Below are positions 37,601 to 50,047 of a DNA stretch of 64,000 bases, piece by piece. Numbering within the stretch: the first letter of the stretch is position 1; each line of letters opens with the position of its first letter. Location: NCBI GenBank assembly GCA_963070105.1, contig OY718808.1, positions 5,991,738 through 6,055,737 on the forward strand, given 5' to 3'. This DNA comes from Litomosoides sigmodontis. Taxonomy: Eukaryota > Nematoda > Chromadorea > Rhabditida > Onchocercidae. A program made the position numbers and the translations under genes. Under the pieces are notes generated by a model. The model had not been told where the DNA came from, made no database searches, and saw nothing but the letters and a program-made list of their open reading frames with translations.

Positions 37601-40600
37601 ATTTTCGAACTGATACTTCTGAAAGAGTGGCTACAAGTAGAAAGTTGGAGTATTCATCCTAGAGATGCTAAATTATTTCACTTCGATTATTTTTCTGAAG
37701 AATATTCTAAATTCTTATCATTGCAGGAAGAAAATAAAATAATTGGAGAGAAGTTAGACAGCTGTGAAAAGAAACTGAGGAACAGAGAAGCAAGTATGAT
37801 AAAGATGGAAGCGGAAGATCGCATGCTTCATGAAGAAAATCGAACGCTTAAACAAAATCTGGTGAACCGACATGATGGAAATCAAAATCTTCATGTACTC
37901 GATGGCTCTCACCTTTTTTTGATAATATTTGTTGAATTTGTCTTGATATGAACAGTTCTATTATCAAATTTACTAGCTTAACATTTTGTTAATTTAAATT
38001 TAAATGCAATTAGGTTATTTTATATTTCAAATGTCATACTGCTAAAATATTTTCTGCTTTTAGAATAGTGTATTACTTATCAGTGAGCTTAAAGACAAAC
38101 TTAGGAAGTCCGAAAGAGCAAAAGAAGTGATTCTACAGCAATTTCGCCTCTTAGAAATGGAACGCGATGAACTTGTTGAAGCAATTTATCACGGAATACA
38201 TGAAGTGAGCTATCCACCAGAAATTTTACTTTGTATATTTTTATAGTTTTTTTTTGTATGAACTTTTATGAACCAAACCAAATTTCCTTTTTCTGTTACA
38301 ACCAACATTAATAATTTAGATGGAGAAAGTAAATCGTCTAGGTGAGAAAATTCTGGCATCTGAAGTTACAAAAGCCGAGGATGAAATAGAACACAAACAG
38401 GACACTAATATTTGGAGTTCATTTATCGATTCTTCACTTATTAGGTGAAGCTTTTTGTGAGCTTTCCTCTTGAAGATTCTTATAAGTGATATTGTAAGAA
38501 AATTTGGAAATAAACCAACTACATGCGCTGTGAGGTAATGTGCAACGTGTTATATTTCTGAAAAATTGATGAACCCCTTGGTATGTTCCCATATTTGGTG
38601 GATTTTAACGCTCGCTTCACTTAACTGCTGGAAACGAGTTTAAATATGAAAGCATCCACCCTTCTTCAAAAATTTTTTGACGCAGAAAAACAGCAGTTAG
38701 AAGCACGAAACGTTCATCTCACTAAAAATCGCGTGTAACTTTCACCATACTAGTTCCGACCTAATGTTTTAAGAGCAGACACTTTGTAGCTTAATAAATG
38801 AGCTCAGATTTTGTTCCAGAAGCCGAAAAAACATTGCGGTTAATGAAAGCGGTGAGTGTTGTAACTCCGAGCCAAAAAATAAACACACCGACTTTTGGCA
38901 ATTGTCGGTGAAAAGTTTTAGAAGTCTAAGCTTTACTACATTAAACCGATAAGAAAGTCAGTGAAACTGCTATGCATATTAGAATAAAACAACCTTGCAA
39001 CGGTTTCAGTTCTTCTTAACCAATAGCAGCGCATATGGCAATCTTTGGGAGAATTTAATAACATGCGGGGAACCTAGAGTGATCCGACACTACGTTGCTA
39101 TATGGACATGAAGAAAAAATGCTTTATGCTTAGCACGAGATCACTGAAAAACAAAAAATGGATAGCAAAAAAATCCAGAGTAGAAGAACCAAAGAAATTG
39201 AGCAACCGATCGTAAAATCATGAGGCATATCTCCACATTTAACTGATAACAATTATAGTTTCAGTTTACACAGGTCACTAAAATCAAGCAATGACTGAAA
39301 TCAACGACATAGCTGGTATGATTTACAATCTAATATATTCTCATTAAAATGATAACAGAACGATTGTAGACAGCTCCATTGAAAACATGTAAGTAGTTCC
39401 AATAAGTGCAACAGCCCATCGTGATATCTCCTTATTTACAAAAACCATTCAACATTTTTGGATCCAAGTTAACATCTCTTAGAAAACGCTCTGTTAAATA
39501 ACCTTCAAGATCGAAGGGCACGAAATCTAAAACGAACCTTTGTAAAATTAGATCTTGCCTGCAAATTTTTTTATGGAATCCAAGTGTGAAAGAGGTCATT
39601 TGTAGCTAATTCCTCAAAAAATAAATGAACACATGTCAATCAAGGGGACTCCTTAACGATTATTACAATCATACGTCAGTATTGAATCCAATTTTTGAAT
39701 CATTTTGCTAGTATGGAACGAAAGGATAGCCCAAATGGTTACTAGATAAGTTCTACGTCGCAATTACTCAAATCCAACTTTGTTTGCCACCACTTACATC
39801 ATCAATATTTATGAATAAAGTAACTTTGTGCCTTAAGTCAGGTATTTAGCACATAAGTACCATTATTGCTCACTTATTTCAAAGGATGCATCGTGTACAA
39901 CACTTTATTAAAATCAAGCAGTAAGAATACCTTCTGGTAGCTGATTCTTGGGCCGATAATGTTTAATGGTTTTATCAGGACGGCCGTCAGGAGTACGAAG
40001 AAATTCTTCGGTTGCTGAAATACAATAGTTAGAGCAGAAATATAAATTCAGCAAATACTGATAGCATATGCTTGGCAAGAACTAACGGAAAGAACTGAAC
40101 CAATGAAACATTAAAATTGTTCTATCTTACATTTACCTTTCATTAAAACTGCCACCGTTTCCATATTTATACGTTTCGTAGCATCTGGTGACATGCGATT
40201 ATGATTCCGTTTGGATAGTGCTGGAATTTGCACATTCCTGAAACAGTATTTCTTTTTTGAAATAGTTCAATTAATAAATGTATAAAATACCGAAGCTCCG
40301 TCCCGTTCCAAGTAACGGAGGGTGATAATTCAAAGTCGTTATACCTGGTAAGCAATATAGCTATTCCAGGCGATGTTTCACACAAAATGTTTGATCAGTC
40401 ATGGTGAACAGAAGCCAGACAAATAATGTTTTAGAAAGTTTTTCTTCAGCCATTAAAATTACAGTCATGTTTCTGAAATCTTACGGTCATGAAATATTTA
40501 TATTAACAACATACATCTCATTTTTGCGCGGTTTTTCACTATCAGCACCATATTGATTTAATGTTCTTTCATCTGAAAATATCCTCATTGAAGTGTACAA

Positions 40601-40927
40601 CAACGTGAATAAAACAAATTGAAATGAATAACAGAGTAGTCATATTATTCGTTAGCGGTACGCACAAAGCTACTTCATAGATAAGAAATAACCCACTTGT
40701 TAATAGATCTGCTACTGTCATACCTCAATTTCGCAGAAGATATGGTAACATATTTACATAAAAACTGGAGATGTAAGGGATGAAAATTGTTCAAGAGTGA
40801 AATTTACAGCTATGTCGTTTTCTAGTAGAAACAACTAACGGATCCCTGATCGAGCGGGTACACTTCGACGTCCATTATATACCAACGTTGAACGAGGTAC
40901 TAAAGATGAATGACCCACTTTGTACAT
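34638..40927 (-). CDS. basic, Ser/Pro-rich protein of unknown function; hosts a nested gene
   Basis: A phase-consistent minus-strand model has eight exons: 40840-40927, 40515-40572, 40137-40237, 39931-40014, 35448-35523, 35163-35270, 34954-34984, 34638-34748, giving 218 residues. The N-terminal four exons are the safest: [40 protein letters not shown] and [20 protein letters not shown]. The product is strongly basic with SP and TP sites, as in nuclear or spindle proteins; I do not recognise a family. The last exon reads [20 protein letters not shown] and ends LDIDF. Exon 35163-35270 is open in a second frame ([17 protein letters not shown]), which would join directly to the last exon without 34954-34984. 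So the C-terminal half is uncertain, and two genes rather than one remain possible. The intron 35524-39930 contains the opposite-strand coiled-coil gene. Confidence 0.5.
35842..38448 (+). CDS. coiled-coil protein, nested in an antisense intron
   Basis: Eight exons (35842-35923, 36316-36389, 36547-36699, 37105-37383, 37451-37585, 37727-37861, 38064-38204, 38320-38448) join in phase to 375 residues. After a short N-terminus ([20 protein letters not shown]) the protein is almost all charged heptad sequence. Examples are [40 protein letters not shown] and [20 protein letters not shown], then [20 protein letters not shown]. The last exons slightly recall axonemal/ciliary coiled-coil proteins such as GAS8/DRC4, but composition alone can cause this, so no name is given. 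The acceptor of exon 3 (36547) has a poor pyrimidine tract. A good donor overlaps the stop codon (38444-38449); using it would replace the end with a short basic exon near 38690. It is structural rather than enzymatic. Confidence 0.75.
38449..39930. other. intronic spacer, no further exon resolved
   Basis: Downstream of the nested coiled-coil gene and within the long intron of the minus-strand host gene. A plus-strand 30-codon frame at 38647 ([20 protein letters not shown]...) looks coiled-coil-like and may be an alternative terminal exon of the nested gene. Nothing else is supported. Confidence 0.35.
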
Positions 40928-41821
40928 TCTATAACATAATAATTTACATCTGTAACATTCTATAAATATAACATTCTATAACAGGTTATTAACAGGTCAC
41001 AACAGTAATTTTGGACCAGTTCTGCATGATCAACAAGTGATAATAATTTACATCTGTAACACTACGCTGCACGTCAATAAACACGACATGTATAAACAAA
41101 TGAAATGTTTGCGCGACAACCTACTATCCTTGGATTCCCGATTCTCATCGGGAATTAAATCCTATCAGTAGAAATATGTCGTGCGTGATCTGCCGACATT
41201 GAGCTTTATACTATTTCCTTCCAACTATTTCGACAACCCTTCATAATTTGTTTCATCCATGTTATCTACACAGGAAGTTCGCTGCAAAAATTGAGCAATC
41301 TCTGCCGTCGAAGTAATTAGGAGTTCCTTCCTAACGTGGCCCGTTAAGAAATGATTCTGAAATTTGCTATAGCTTTTGTTTGCTTGTTCCTCCCTTTTTG
41401 GGAGTGAGCATCCACAGTTATTATCTTCCTGGGGAAGAGTGCAGCTTCACAGTGTGGGGAGGGGAGGGGTGCGTTTTCCTTTCCTTGCGACTTTTCCGCA
41501 GAAATGATAGCTTCGGTTGGTTTAATGTGCTTGATTTTCGAAATTTTGAATTAATATTTATGGTCAGGATTGCATCTTAGAAATAAGCAGAGTACGACTA
41601 GAATTTGATATAGGATCATTGTGTTGGATCGTATTCAACACTCGGTGGATTAACTGACTGAATTCCACTGCTAGCTACAGATGACTTGTGATGAAAGACC
41701 GAGCTAGTTTGGTCATAAAACATACTTGGTCCATTATAAATTTTGCACCGTAGGTAGGAGAGGTCAGCGAATATTTCTTAGCTGGTGTTGATGAATTTTT
41801 GAATGTCAGCTAACAACTGAA
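40928..41821. other. divergent promoter region
   Basis: About 890 bp between the start codon of the minus-strand basic protein and the start codon of cyclin K (+). The two genes point away from each other, so this interval probably carries both promoters. It includes a 22-bp direct repeat listed separately. Confidence 0.5.
40937..41062. repeat. pair of ~22-bp direct repeats
   Basis: ATAATAATTTACATCTGTAACA occurs at about 40936-40957 and again at 41039-41061, with ATTCTATAA units repeated between the copies. It sits immediately upstream of the minus-strand start codon and within the shared promoter interval. Confidence 0.75.
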
Positions 41822-44189
41822 ATGGGTCGTGATTGGCTTTTCACGAAGGAACAACTTGCAAACACCCCGTCTAGAAGAGATGGACTTGAGCGAGTTGATG
41901 AAGACAAATTGCGAAGAGAAGGGATCAAGCTTATTGTCGAGATTGGCAGTGGTTTGAAATTGTAATTTAAAACTTTGTAATGATGTTTTGCTTGTTTTAA
42001 ATGACACTTGAAAGTGTTTTGCATCTTCATGGTTTACATGGTTCACGGCTCGTAAAATCCCTTTCTGAAAGGTCGAATCTTATTTAGATATATCAATTTA
42101 CTACCCTTTTCATTTATTTCTCGTGTAATTCAGATGAAATTTATTCATTGAAGGTTGTGGTGATTATTTCAGACAACCAAATCCAACACTGGCAACTGCA
42201 GCCGTATATTTCCATCGCTTCTATATGTTTCATTCTTTTAAAGAGTTCCAAAAACATGTAAGTACTTTCTTTCGTTTTATATGTTATCTTCGCAAAAGAG
42301 CAAATAATTTTTAGGAGAAATTAGACGATGCTTTTAATCTTTTGTGATTCTCATCTTTAAGCCACTCCATATTTTCGCTATGTTAGCTATCAGGAGTGAG
42401 GCATACACTTTGTTGGATCATGAAATAAGCACATTTCAGATAAACTGTCTTCAAAATTCTGTTTTATTAATTGGCTTAAAGATGTTTTTTCAACACGTTT
42501 TTGTTTACTTTCCGAGACACACGGAAATGCATATTTTAAACTGAATTAACTGATGTGGTTTTAAATAGACCCTCTACTTAGGTGAGTAATACCGAATCAA
42601 TCAACTTTCGCATGTAAAAATTTATTTCAGCTAACAGCTTTGGGTTGTTTATTTTTGGCTGGAAAGGTTGAGGAGACTCCAAAAAAATGCCGAGACATTG
42701 TGCTGATTGCAAAAGAAAAGTACCCTGACTTGTACAATATGAAAAACTCAATTGTAAGTAATTAAAGATTATAAGACGCATGCGGAAGTAAGAATTGTGA
42801 TCGTGAATAATGAAAAGCGCTAAAGGCGAAATTTAATTTCAGGAGGAGGTGATGGGTATCGAACGAGTCCTGCTTCAAACAATTAAGTTTGATCTTCATG
42901 TGGATCATCCATATATGTTTCTTCTGCAGTACCAGAAAGTCATGTTTTTGAAAAATCGATCTGTGTGCACTTTTATTAACATAACGCCTTACAAATGTGC
43001 TCTTTGGACTTACTGTTAATTCAGACTTGATAACCTCACCAAAAAAGTTTTAAGGTTTTCAAGTTGGATCGCGAGAAGAAGCAAACAGTACTGCAGAATG
43101 CGTGGACATTTGTCAATGACTCGATATCGACAACGTTGTGTCTCATATGGGAGCCAGAAGTAGGAATCGTATTGTTTTGATTACTGATATCATTATGCGG
43201 TTTAATTTGATTAGTGGAATTCAGCTATCTTATGCAATATCCTAGGATTTTAAATGTAGTGGGAGTTAGGATGATTCGGATTAAAAATTAATCATGTAAG
43301 TGGCAGCGGAAAGTTTCCAGTGCTAAAATGTTTATGAAAATTTTTCAACGTGGGGGAGGTTTTAAATGCGTCTTTAACTCTTTGTTATATTTGGCATGGT
43401 TGTTGAACCACTGAATCATTTGAGAAGGAAGGGAGATATTTTCTGCTGTAACTATTCAGGTAATTGCCATTTCGCTGATATATATGGCTTTGAAAATGAT
43501 GAAACTGGATAACTGTGACTGGGTTGATCGGCAGCCAGGCGAACAATGGTGGGATCAGTTTGTTGCCAATTTAACTTCCGATATGATGGAAGATGTCAGT
43601 TTTCTTTTTGGTGCTTTTATCAAGACTTCTTTTTGTTGTTAATCTTATTTCTTTTGTGTCTTTACTTCCCAAAAATTCGCCTAAAACGATACATTTGTGA
43701 AACAATGGTAATTTTTTACCGTTATCAACTAAGTTAAAGTGAACACCGTAATATTGGAACATGAAATACGCTTCCCTGAATAGTCAAAGCGGTCAGAAAA
43801 ATGTTGTTTTGTTTGCTCGAATCTCAAATCAGAGCATCGTAGCAGAGAGATTGATTTAACTAAATATTTTTATTAATGATTGTGTTTATGAAACTTTTCC
43901 GTTTATAGGAATACCATAATAGTTGATTAAGTTGTTTATCAAGTCTTTAGAAAACTAAGGAATTACGGGTTTTGTACAGTTTCTTTTGCTGCGGGGATTA
44001 TTTATCCATATCTTTTGAATTTAAACCTAATAATTTTTGTATAAGTAATTGTTTTGTTAACCAGTAATAAATTTTTATCCCCATTAATTTTTCAAGTAAT
44101 TTTTTTCGCTTGATTAATATTTGACGTGTTTCTAGGTTTGTCATAAAGTGCTTGACTATTATACGATTACGAAGACGGAAAGTCGATGA
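41822..44189 (+). CDS. ccnk-1: cyclin K (cyclin box only)
   Basis: Seven exons (41822-41961, 42173-42257, 42631-42753, 42843-42938, 43055-43159, 43460-43594, 44136-44189) splice in phase to 245 residues. The chain matches the cyclin K cyclin boxes throughout: [112 protein letters not shown], and a final VCHKVLDYY. The KVEETPKKC kinase-contact helix is intact. Cyclin K activates CDK12/CDK13, which phosphorylate the RNA polymerase II C-terminal domain during elongation. Human cyclin K continues with about 300 Pro-rich residues; here the stop falls directly after the second box. The terminal exon is only 54 bp, is preceded by a 541-bp intron and lies between two duplicated segments. Confidence 0.94.
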
Positions 44190-44470
44190 TGATCGCCTCT
44201 ATATGTTATAAGTGGTGTTTGACATTGACATAAAGTTTCCAGATAAACGGAAGAAATTATACACTCAATCGATCACAATTAAATTATAATTTGTGTTGCT
44301 TTTTGATTGTGCGATCTGTGCACCATACTGATTTTTAGAGAATTACGGGTTTTGTACAGTTTCTTTGCTGCGGGAATTATTTGTTCATATGGTTTGAATT
44401 TGGGCTTAATAATGTTTTCATAAGCAATAATAAATTATCCTCATTAATATTTTGAAATAATTTTTTTCGT
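43971..44470. repeat. direct duplication of ~130 bp flanking the last cyclin K exon
   Basis: Copy 1, about 43971-44110, and copy 2, about 44341-44470, both start AATTACGGGTTTTGTACAGT. They remain alignable through the GCTGCGGG, TTGAATTT, AATAATTTT and AATTTTTTTCG blocks with scattered substitutions and small gaps. Copy 1 is in the last intron of cyclin K and ends about 25 bp before the 44136 acceptor; copy 2 is downstream of the stop. The copies are diverged, so the event is not recent. Confidence 0.85.
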
Positions 44471-45244
44471 TTCCTATATGAAGAAAGACGGCTTAATGCC
44501 ACGCAATTTTCAAATTTTTCCTGGTTGAATTGATTTCACTTGACAGATTAAATGCTATATTTTTCAAGAAATTAAGATTAGAAACGAAACAGCAACAATA
44601 AAGACTTTTCATAGGTATAGAACACCTCATAAACTCACTGGGTTTTGTTTTCTGCTGAAGAATATTTCATGACAATGAGGAGTAAGTCTCTGTCAAGCGT
44701 AAATTTTGTTTTATCTCCAAGGGATGAAGTGAGAATTATTGGTTTCGAAGTGACTAAGAGTGAGAAGAGAAGAATAACACGTAACTGTTCACTTTCCACT
44801 GTTGACAGAGCGTATTAGTACGACGTGTATGATTTATTTACGGAACATTTCTCGCGCAGGTGATTCAAGAAGAAAGGAAGGTATTGATTACTTTTGTTTT
44901 AAAGAGCTGAGTGCTACAGTAATATTTGGAAGTGCAAACTTTGTCTCATTAAATTTGTTTAAATAATTGTGGACATGTCGTACTGTAGGTCAAACCACAA
45001 TAAAATGAATGAAAAAAATACAAAGAAGATGGTAACATTTGCGGTGTATGCAAGTGTAGTGAGATTATGAGAACCTATGCAGAATACCCAAATACCTGTG
45101 ACAAGCGTTATACACGTCCATCCAGCGAGCCATTTCATGGATACGTATCGGAAATACTCATCCTATAACATTATCTTCTATTTTATTAAAATCAGCTTAA
45201 AATTCAAACTCCAATTTAAATTTTAGTATATAGTAACTTTTCGA
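44190..45244. other. convergent 3' spacer
   Basis: Between the cyclin K stop (+) and the flavin monooxygenase stop (-). It contains the second copy of the duplicated segment and otherwise no exon-like frame. Confidence 0.45.
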
Positions 45245-48200
45245 TTAGTTTTCTGCAATGAGAGTATTATTAGTTTTTACCAAACTTACAATTCTTCCTC
45301 GCCTTTTATATTGCTTCATACGACATTCTCTGTTCTTTAACGGAACTTTCACACGTTCCGGAAGGGTTATCAATGTCTCTTTGGCCTTATTCCAAGATCC
45401 CGGACCTTCAAGTCGGTACATATATGGTGCACTAGCACCAATTAACAATCGAAGGCAAAAAGTGGGATCCGTGAACAAGTACTGAAAATGAGTCAGAGAA
45501 AATGGAAAGGATGTGTGAAAGAAATTTGAAGGATGAGATGTTGAAATTAAGTTAAAAAACAGAAACGAAGATGTATAGATGTGTGAAAATATAAATTCAA
45601 AACAAAATATAAAAATTGAAAACATAAAATTTTTGTGCAAATATAAATTCAAAACAATACCTTCCTTAAATTGGGCCTACAACCTATCTGTTCAGCAAGT
45701 TCGTCCATGTATTTGATATAATCCACTTGAATAGTATGTTTCACACTTTTGAAATATCTAAAAACACGTTGATTTGCTAGACTCGATATCATGCATTTAG
45801 ACGCACCACTACATTTTCCAATGGACTTTTCTTGCAGACATACGGTTGAGAAGAAAATGGTTATGGAAAACCAGTTTAATATGTAAGGAAACATAGCCGT
45901 AACCTTTTCTTAATTTGAGCTTGTTTAAGCTTAATATCAGCCAGCATATCCTCATGAAGTGGTAATCTAACTCGGCCACTAAATACAGCAGCAACCCATC
46001 GGCATTGCATTTCAGATATTGGTAAAATACTTCCAATTGGTTGGATTAGGCCGATTACTGCTAGAGAAGGATATTTCAACGGGAAGACGTATTTGTAAAG
46101 TTCCACTTCATGATCCTGGAAAACATAGCTTGGAAGCGAACAATTACTGATTTTAAACTTCAACAATGATTTCGAGGGCTATTTCGTAAGTGGAATGATT
46201 AAAGGAGAAGATTATTTCAAATTCCAATATGAGCAATCATGTAACAGTGATACTTACAATAAAAAAAGTGACCTATATAAAGGTACTGGAAGTGAATGTG
46301 ATTCGAATAATAGCAGCGTTCAGGTTAATAATAACACACAAATTTTTCTACATTTAGCATAAATTGGACCGAAGATATTTGGAAGTGCTTTATTGCTGAT
46401 TTACTCTGCAGAAGTGGGCTGCACTGGATAATGAAAAATATTGGCACACACTTTTATAGGTACGATGAATTCCGGATGCAGGAACGGAAAACCAAATGTG
46501 TAACCAGTTGCGAAAATAATCACATCAGCCGGGAATCGCCGTCCTCCCTTCACTTGAACGCTTCGTTCACCAATCAATTCAATGTCTTCCTGAATGACAG
46601 TCGAATAAAAGAGGGCCCAAGAAGACCATTTTCGTCATGATTGAAAAGTTACCGTAATAACAATCCGCCCGCTGCAGAGAAGGTTGGGTAAATCATCGTT
46701 GATAGTAGGGTGCTGTTGTAGAAATCGATGGTTCGGTCGAAGTCCATACAGGTCATGATCCATTCGTAACTTAAACAAAAATCAATCATTAAAAACATCT
46801 TCAACAAGTTGGGAACTTTGCACGTGTCAAAGCAGATGGATGAAATTTAAAAAAAAAAAAAAAAAGAAAATGGAAACAAAAAGAATTACGTTTACAGTAA
46901 CCTCACTAGCACCTAATACATTTTCGTCAGAAAGTGTCAGAATTGTTCACTTGCTGAACAAAATAATTTAACAATTTTTGGGTAAAAAGGAAAAAAATGA
47001 CCTGCCAATTGCTTTAACGAACAACTGGGATTTCTGGAACTTATCATTGTGAAAGGTCAACAGTTCCTAAACTTAACAAATAAGTTAGAAACCTGCAAAC
47101 GATGTTCCATGAAATCATTGACAATTGACCATGGCAATTTATCCATCAAATAATTATATAAACGAGTCATCATCTTCAGATCATTAGGAATACCACCCTG
47201 ACTTACACGATTGAATATCCATGAACCACGTCGGGTGGAAACTACCACCTAAATTAGGATCTTTAAGCTATCATATATGCATTAAGTTACTCACTTAATG
47301 AGTGCTAGATATTTCATAAATTATTGCCATCAGATTGGTTAGAAAAAATTTCGGGCCACGATTCTACAATTCTGTCGATTACATTTTTTTCATTAATCAG
47401 AACGGAGAAATGTATATTTACATTTCAAATATCTTTTTTTTTAAATGATTATCAATTTGGTTCTCACTCAAAAGACAAACAGTCAGTAAACTGTCTCCTG
47501 TACGTTCATAGTAATACCCACCGATTTTGAAACTCCAGACAATTCTGTAGCGATGTCGAGAGCTGAATTACCAATCCCAACAATAAAAATGTCTTTCTCT
47601 TCAAATCCCTGATAATTACGATAACTATGAGAATGAAGAATACGCCCTTTGAATTTTTCACTTCCTAAATAAAACCCAATAATCCACTTGATTTCTCCTA
47701 AATGAACACTGACAGCAAGTAAAAGTTATTTGCTGGAAATCGTATTTCAAGAAATTTCAACCATCTTTGAAAACCATCACACTGAAAGGATCTTGAATTT
47801 CCCAGTTATTTAACCAATAAGTGAAAGAATTTTCACTATTTTGATATCCGCAAAGCATTTAAATAATCCTCATAAATTTCAGGGAAATAATGAGCACCAG
47901 GTATCTGAGGATATTTTGGGGTGGCATGATGTCCAGTGCATATCATAACATAATCGAACAACATTTTGTCACTATTACTTGTTTTCACTTCCCAAAAATT
48001 GCCCATTCGCGAAACCTAAAATTAAAGGCCTGATTTCTTCCCCTTTTAAAGATTAGATATTTGCTTAATGTCTTAATAAAAATTTAAATTGTTTGAATGG
48101 ATTCGGATGAAGTAAACAATCATTACCTGTTGTACTGTAGTATTGAAACGAATGTATTGGTATAAATCATTCGCTTTCGCGTAATTTTTCAAATATTCCA

Positions 48201-48969
48201 AAACTTTTGAATGATGCATAAAATTGCAAAAATTAGCAGGTGGTGGGAAATCAGAATAAGCTGACATTTCTTTTGATGTATTCATCACCGTCGACTTCAT
48301 CACCGTACCTCCCTCCTAAATTTATTTTTAAAATTTCGTTACGCGACTGTGCTCATCTCTCATTCCACCACCAAATTTCAGTTAACTTCGGCTGTTTTAA
48401 ATCACTTTCTGTTTTGCTATATGTATATATTTACTGCCATCCTCTTATAATTCTACTAATTCTATTAAGGTAAAATAAGTATTTGTACAACCTTTTCGGC
48501 TTCTTAAAAAACTCTTGAAATTTATTTCATCGAAATGAGAAAGAAAACGACGAAAAATGCGGTAACAAAAATACCATTTGGTAGGCTTTCCTAACAAATT
48601 TCCTCATGAAATAATTGATGTATTGGAGTGATCATTTCCTGTCATCATTCTATGTCACTGAGGATCGCAACAGCAATTCCAATTATAACTCTATCTAAAG
48701 CCTCTTTCCCAGTAGTCTTCACTGCCCTTGACACGAAACTATGACTGAATTACCGGATCACTTGAGAATTTCAATAATGAAATACCAAAGTTCCAGTTCC
48801 AAAATAAGTTATGGCCTTAAAATTAACTCACTGTTAATTCAGGTCGGTAATTCCACAAGCCTCCGATATCACTGGTACGTTCGTAGGCTATCACATCAAG
48901 GCCAACAGCACGGCATTCTTTGATGGCAGGCAAACCACTTGCCCCGGCACCAATCACGCAAGTTCGCAT
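45245..48969 (-). CDS. flavin-containing monooxygenase
   Basis: Ten exons on the minus strand join without a phase break: 48832-48969, 48127-48315, 47898-48015, 47534-47664, 47093-47248, 46653-46769, 46464-46589, 45904-46115, 45661-45808, 45245-45481. The product is about 523 residues, the normal FMO length. Near the N-terminus CVIGAGASGLPAIKE is the FAD-binding GxGxxG; DYVMICTGHH follows. FKGRILHSHSYR is the FMO-identifying FxGxxxHxxxY/F-type motif; IFIVGIGNSALDIATEL is the NADPH-binding GxGxxx; VIIFATGYTFGFPF is the ATGY motif. The C-terminal DPTFCLRLLIGASAPYMYRL and GPGSWNKAK are also typical. FMOs use NADPH and O2 to oxygenate soft nucleophiles on the ER face. No strong C-terminal membrane anchor is visible, in contrast to mammalian FMOs. 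The nearest worm gene (fmo-1 to fmo-5) cannot be named from motifs alone. Confidence 0.95.
46851..46868. repeat. poly(A) tract
   Basis: An A-rich homopolymer run of about 15 bp (interrupted by one G at its right end), inside an intron of the FMO gene. Confidence 0.7.
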
Positions 48970-50047
48970 CGCGGAGTCACAACGATCAGTATAATAGCTG
49001 CTAAGAGAGTTTCATGTGGCAGTTATAATTCTGCAAGATTCGACAATCTGGGACAACTGTCGTTTCCTTTCTCCGCCTTCTCTCTTAAATCTGTTTTCCT
49101 CCAGTCCTTGAGTTTCAACATAAAGGTCAGTAGGCCAAGAATTAATCTGCGAAAGGATGTACTTCAGAGTTGTGCAAAATCAAGATTTTATGCTCTCATT
49201 AATCCTATGATTGCGAAAAGTACAGATTTAACGCCCCTATAATTCTGCCGTTTTATCGGTTTTTATTTATCGTACTGAATTCTACCTATTTTTATTTATG
49301 TTAATGAACATAACAGAAGCAACAAGAAGATTTTCCTGTAACTCAAGCTTAGCCCGCATAAGTACTTCAAGTAATCATTTCTTTCCAAACTTCTTGAAAC
49401 GCATTTTCTTAAAATTCCCAAAATCATAATGATATTCCGCAAAAACAATGCATCAAAAATCCTCTTTGATTGCGAGGAAGAGAATAAGGATGCCATGAAA
49501 ACCCCTGTCCCTTAAATATATGTTATGTAATGCAAATCTAAATGGTTTTTAATAATTTATTAACTTCCGTTTATGAAAGCAGTGTGCTTGAAATGAATAT
49601 AGCACTGGAATATGTCCTCACAGATAGGTTGTTGAGCATAAAAATGAATAGTTAAAAGCATCGACAAGCGATCAGAAATGACAAAATCTTAAGTTGTGCT
49701 TCCAAACAATTACAAAAAACAACTTTTACAGAATATAAATTTTAAGAAAGGGAGATCTTTCAGCTATATATTATTTATCGATACATCATCTCCTGAAAAA
49801 TCAGTCCGGTTGAATAATGTATTGTATTTGATGATAACACTACTGAGCTCGAAAAAGCATGCTGATCACGATATGTGCACCACTCGTAAAAACTGCCGAG
49901 TAAAAAAGAAAAGATAGCTTTTCGTTGCTGCGTTGTGTTAGGGGAAGTGGAAGTAACGGATAACACACATTCACTGTTTTTTATCAGGCTGCCTGAAATC
50001 AAATAATCGTTGATAAACACTAAAAATTCAAAATTACGGTGTCGATC
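48970..50047. other. upstream region of FMO gene / 3' of CNPPD1 gene, no gene seen
   Basis: Both neighbours read on the minus strand. The left part should hold the FMO promoter and the right part the CNPPD1 3' UTR. Short frames at 49296-49496 (-) and 49696-49917 (+) have no recognisable content. The gap of about 1.1 kb is too long for a typical nematode operon. Confidence 0.45.
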
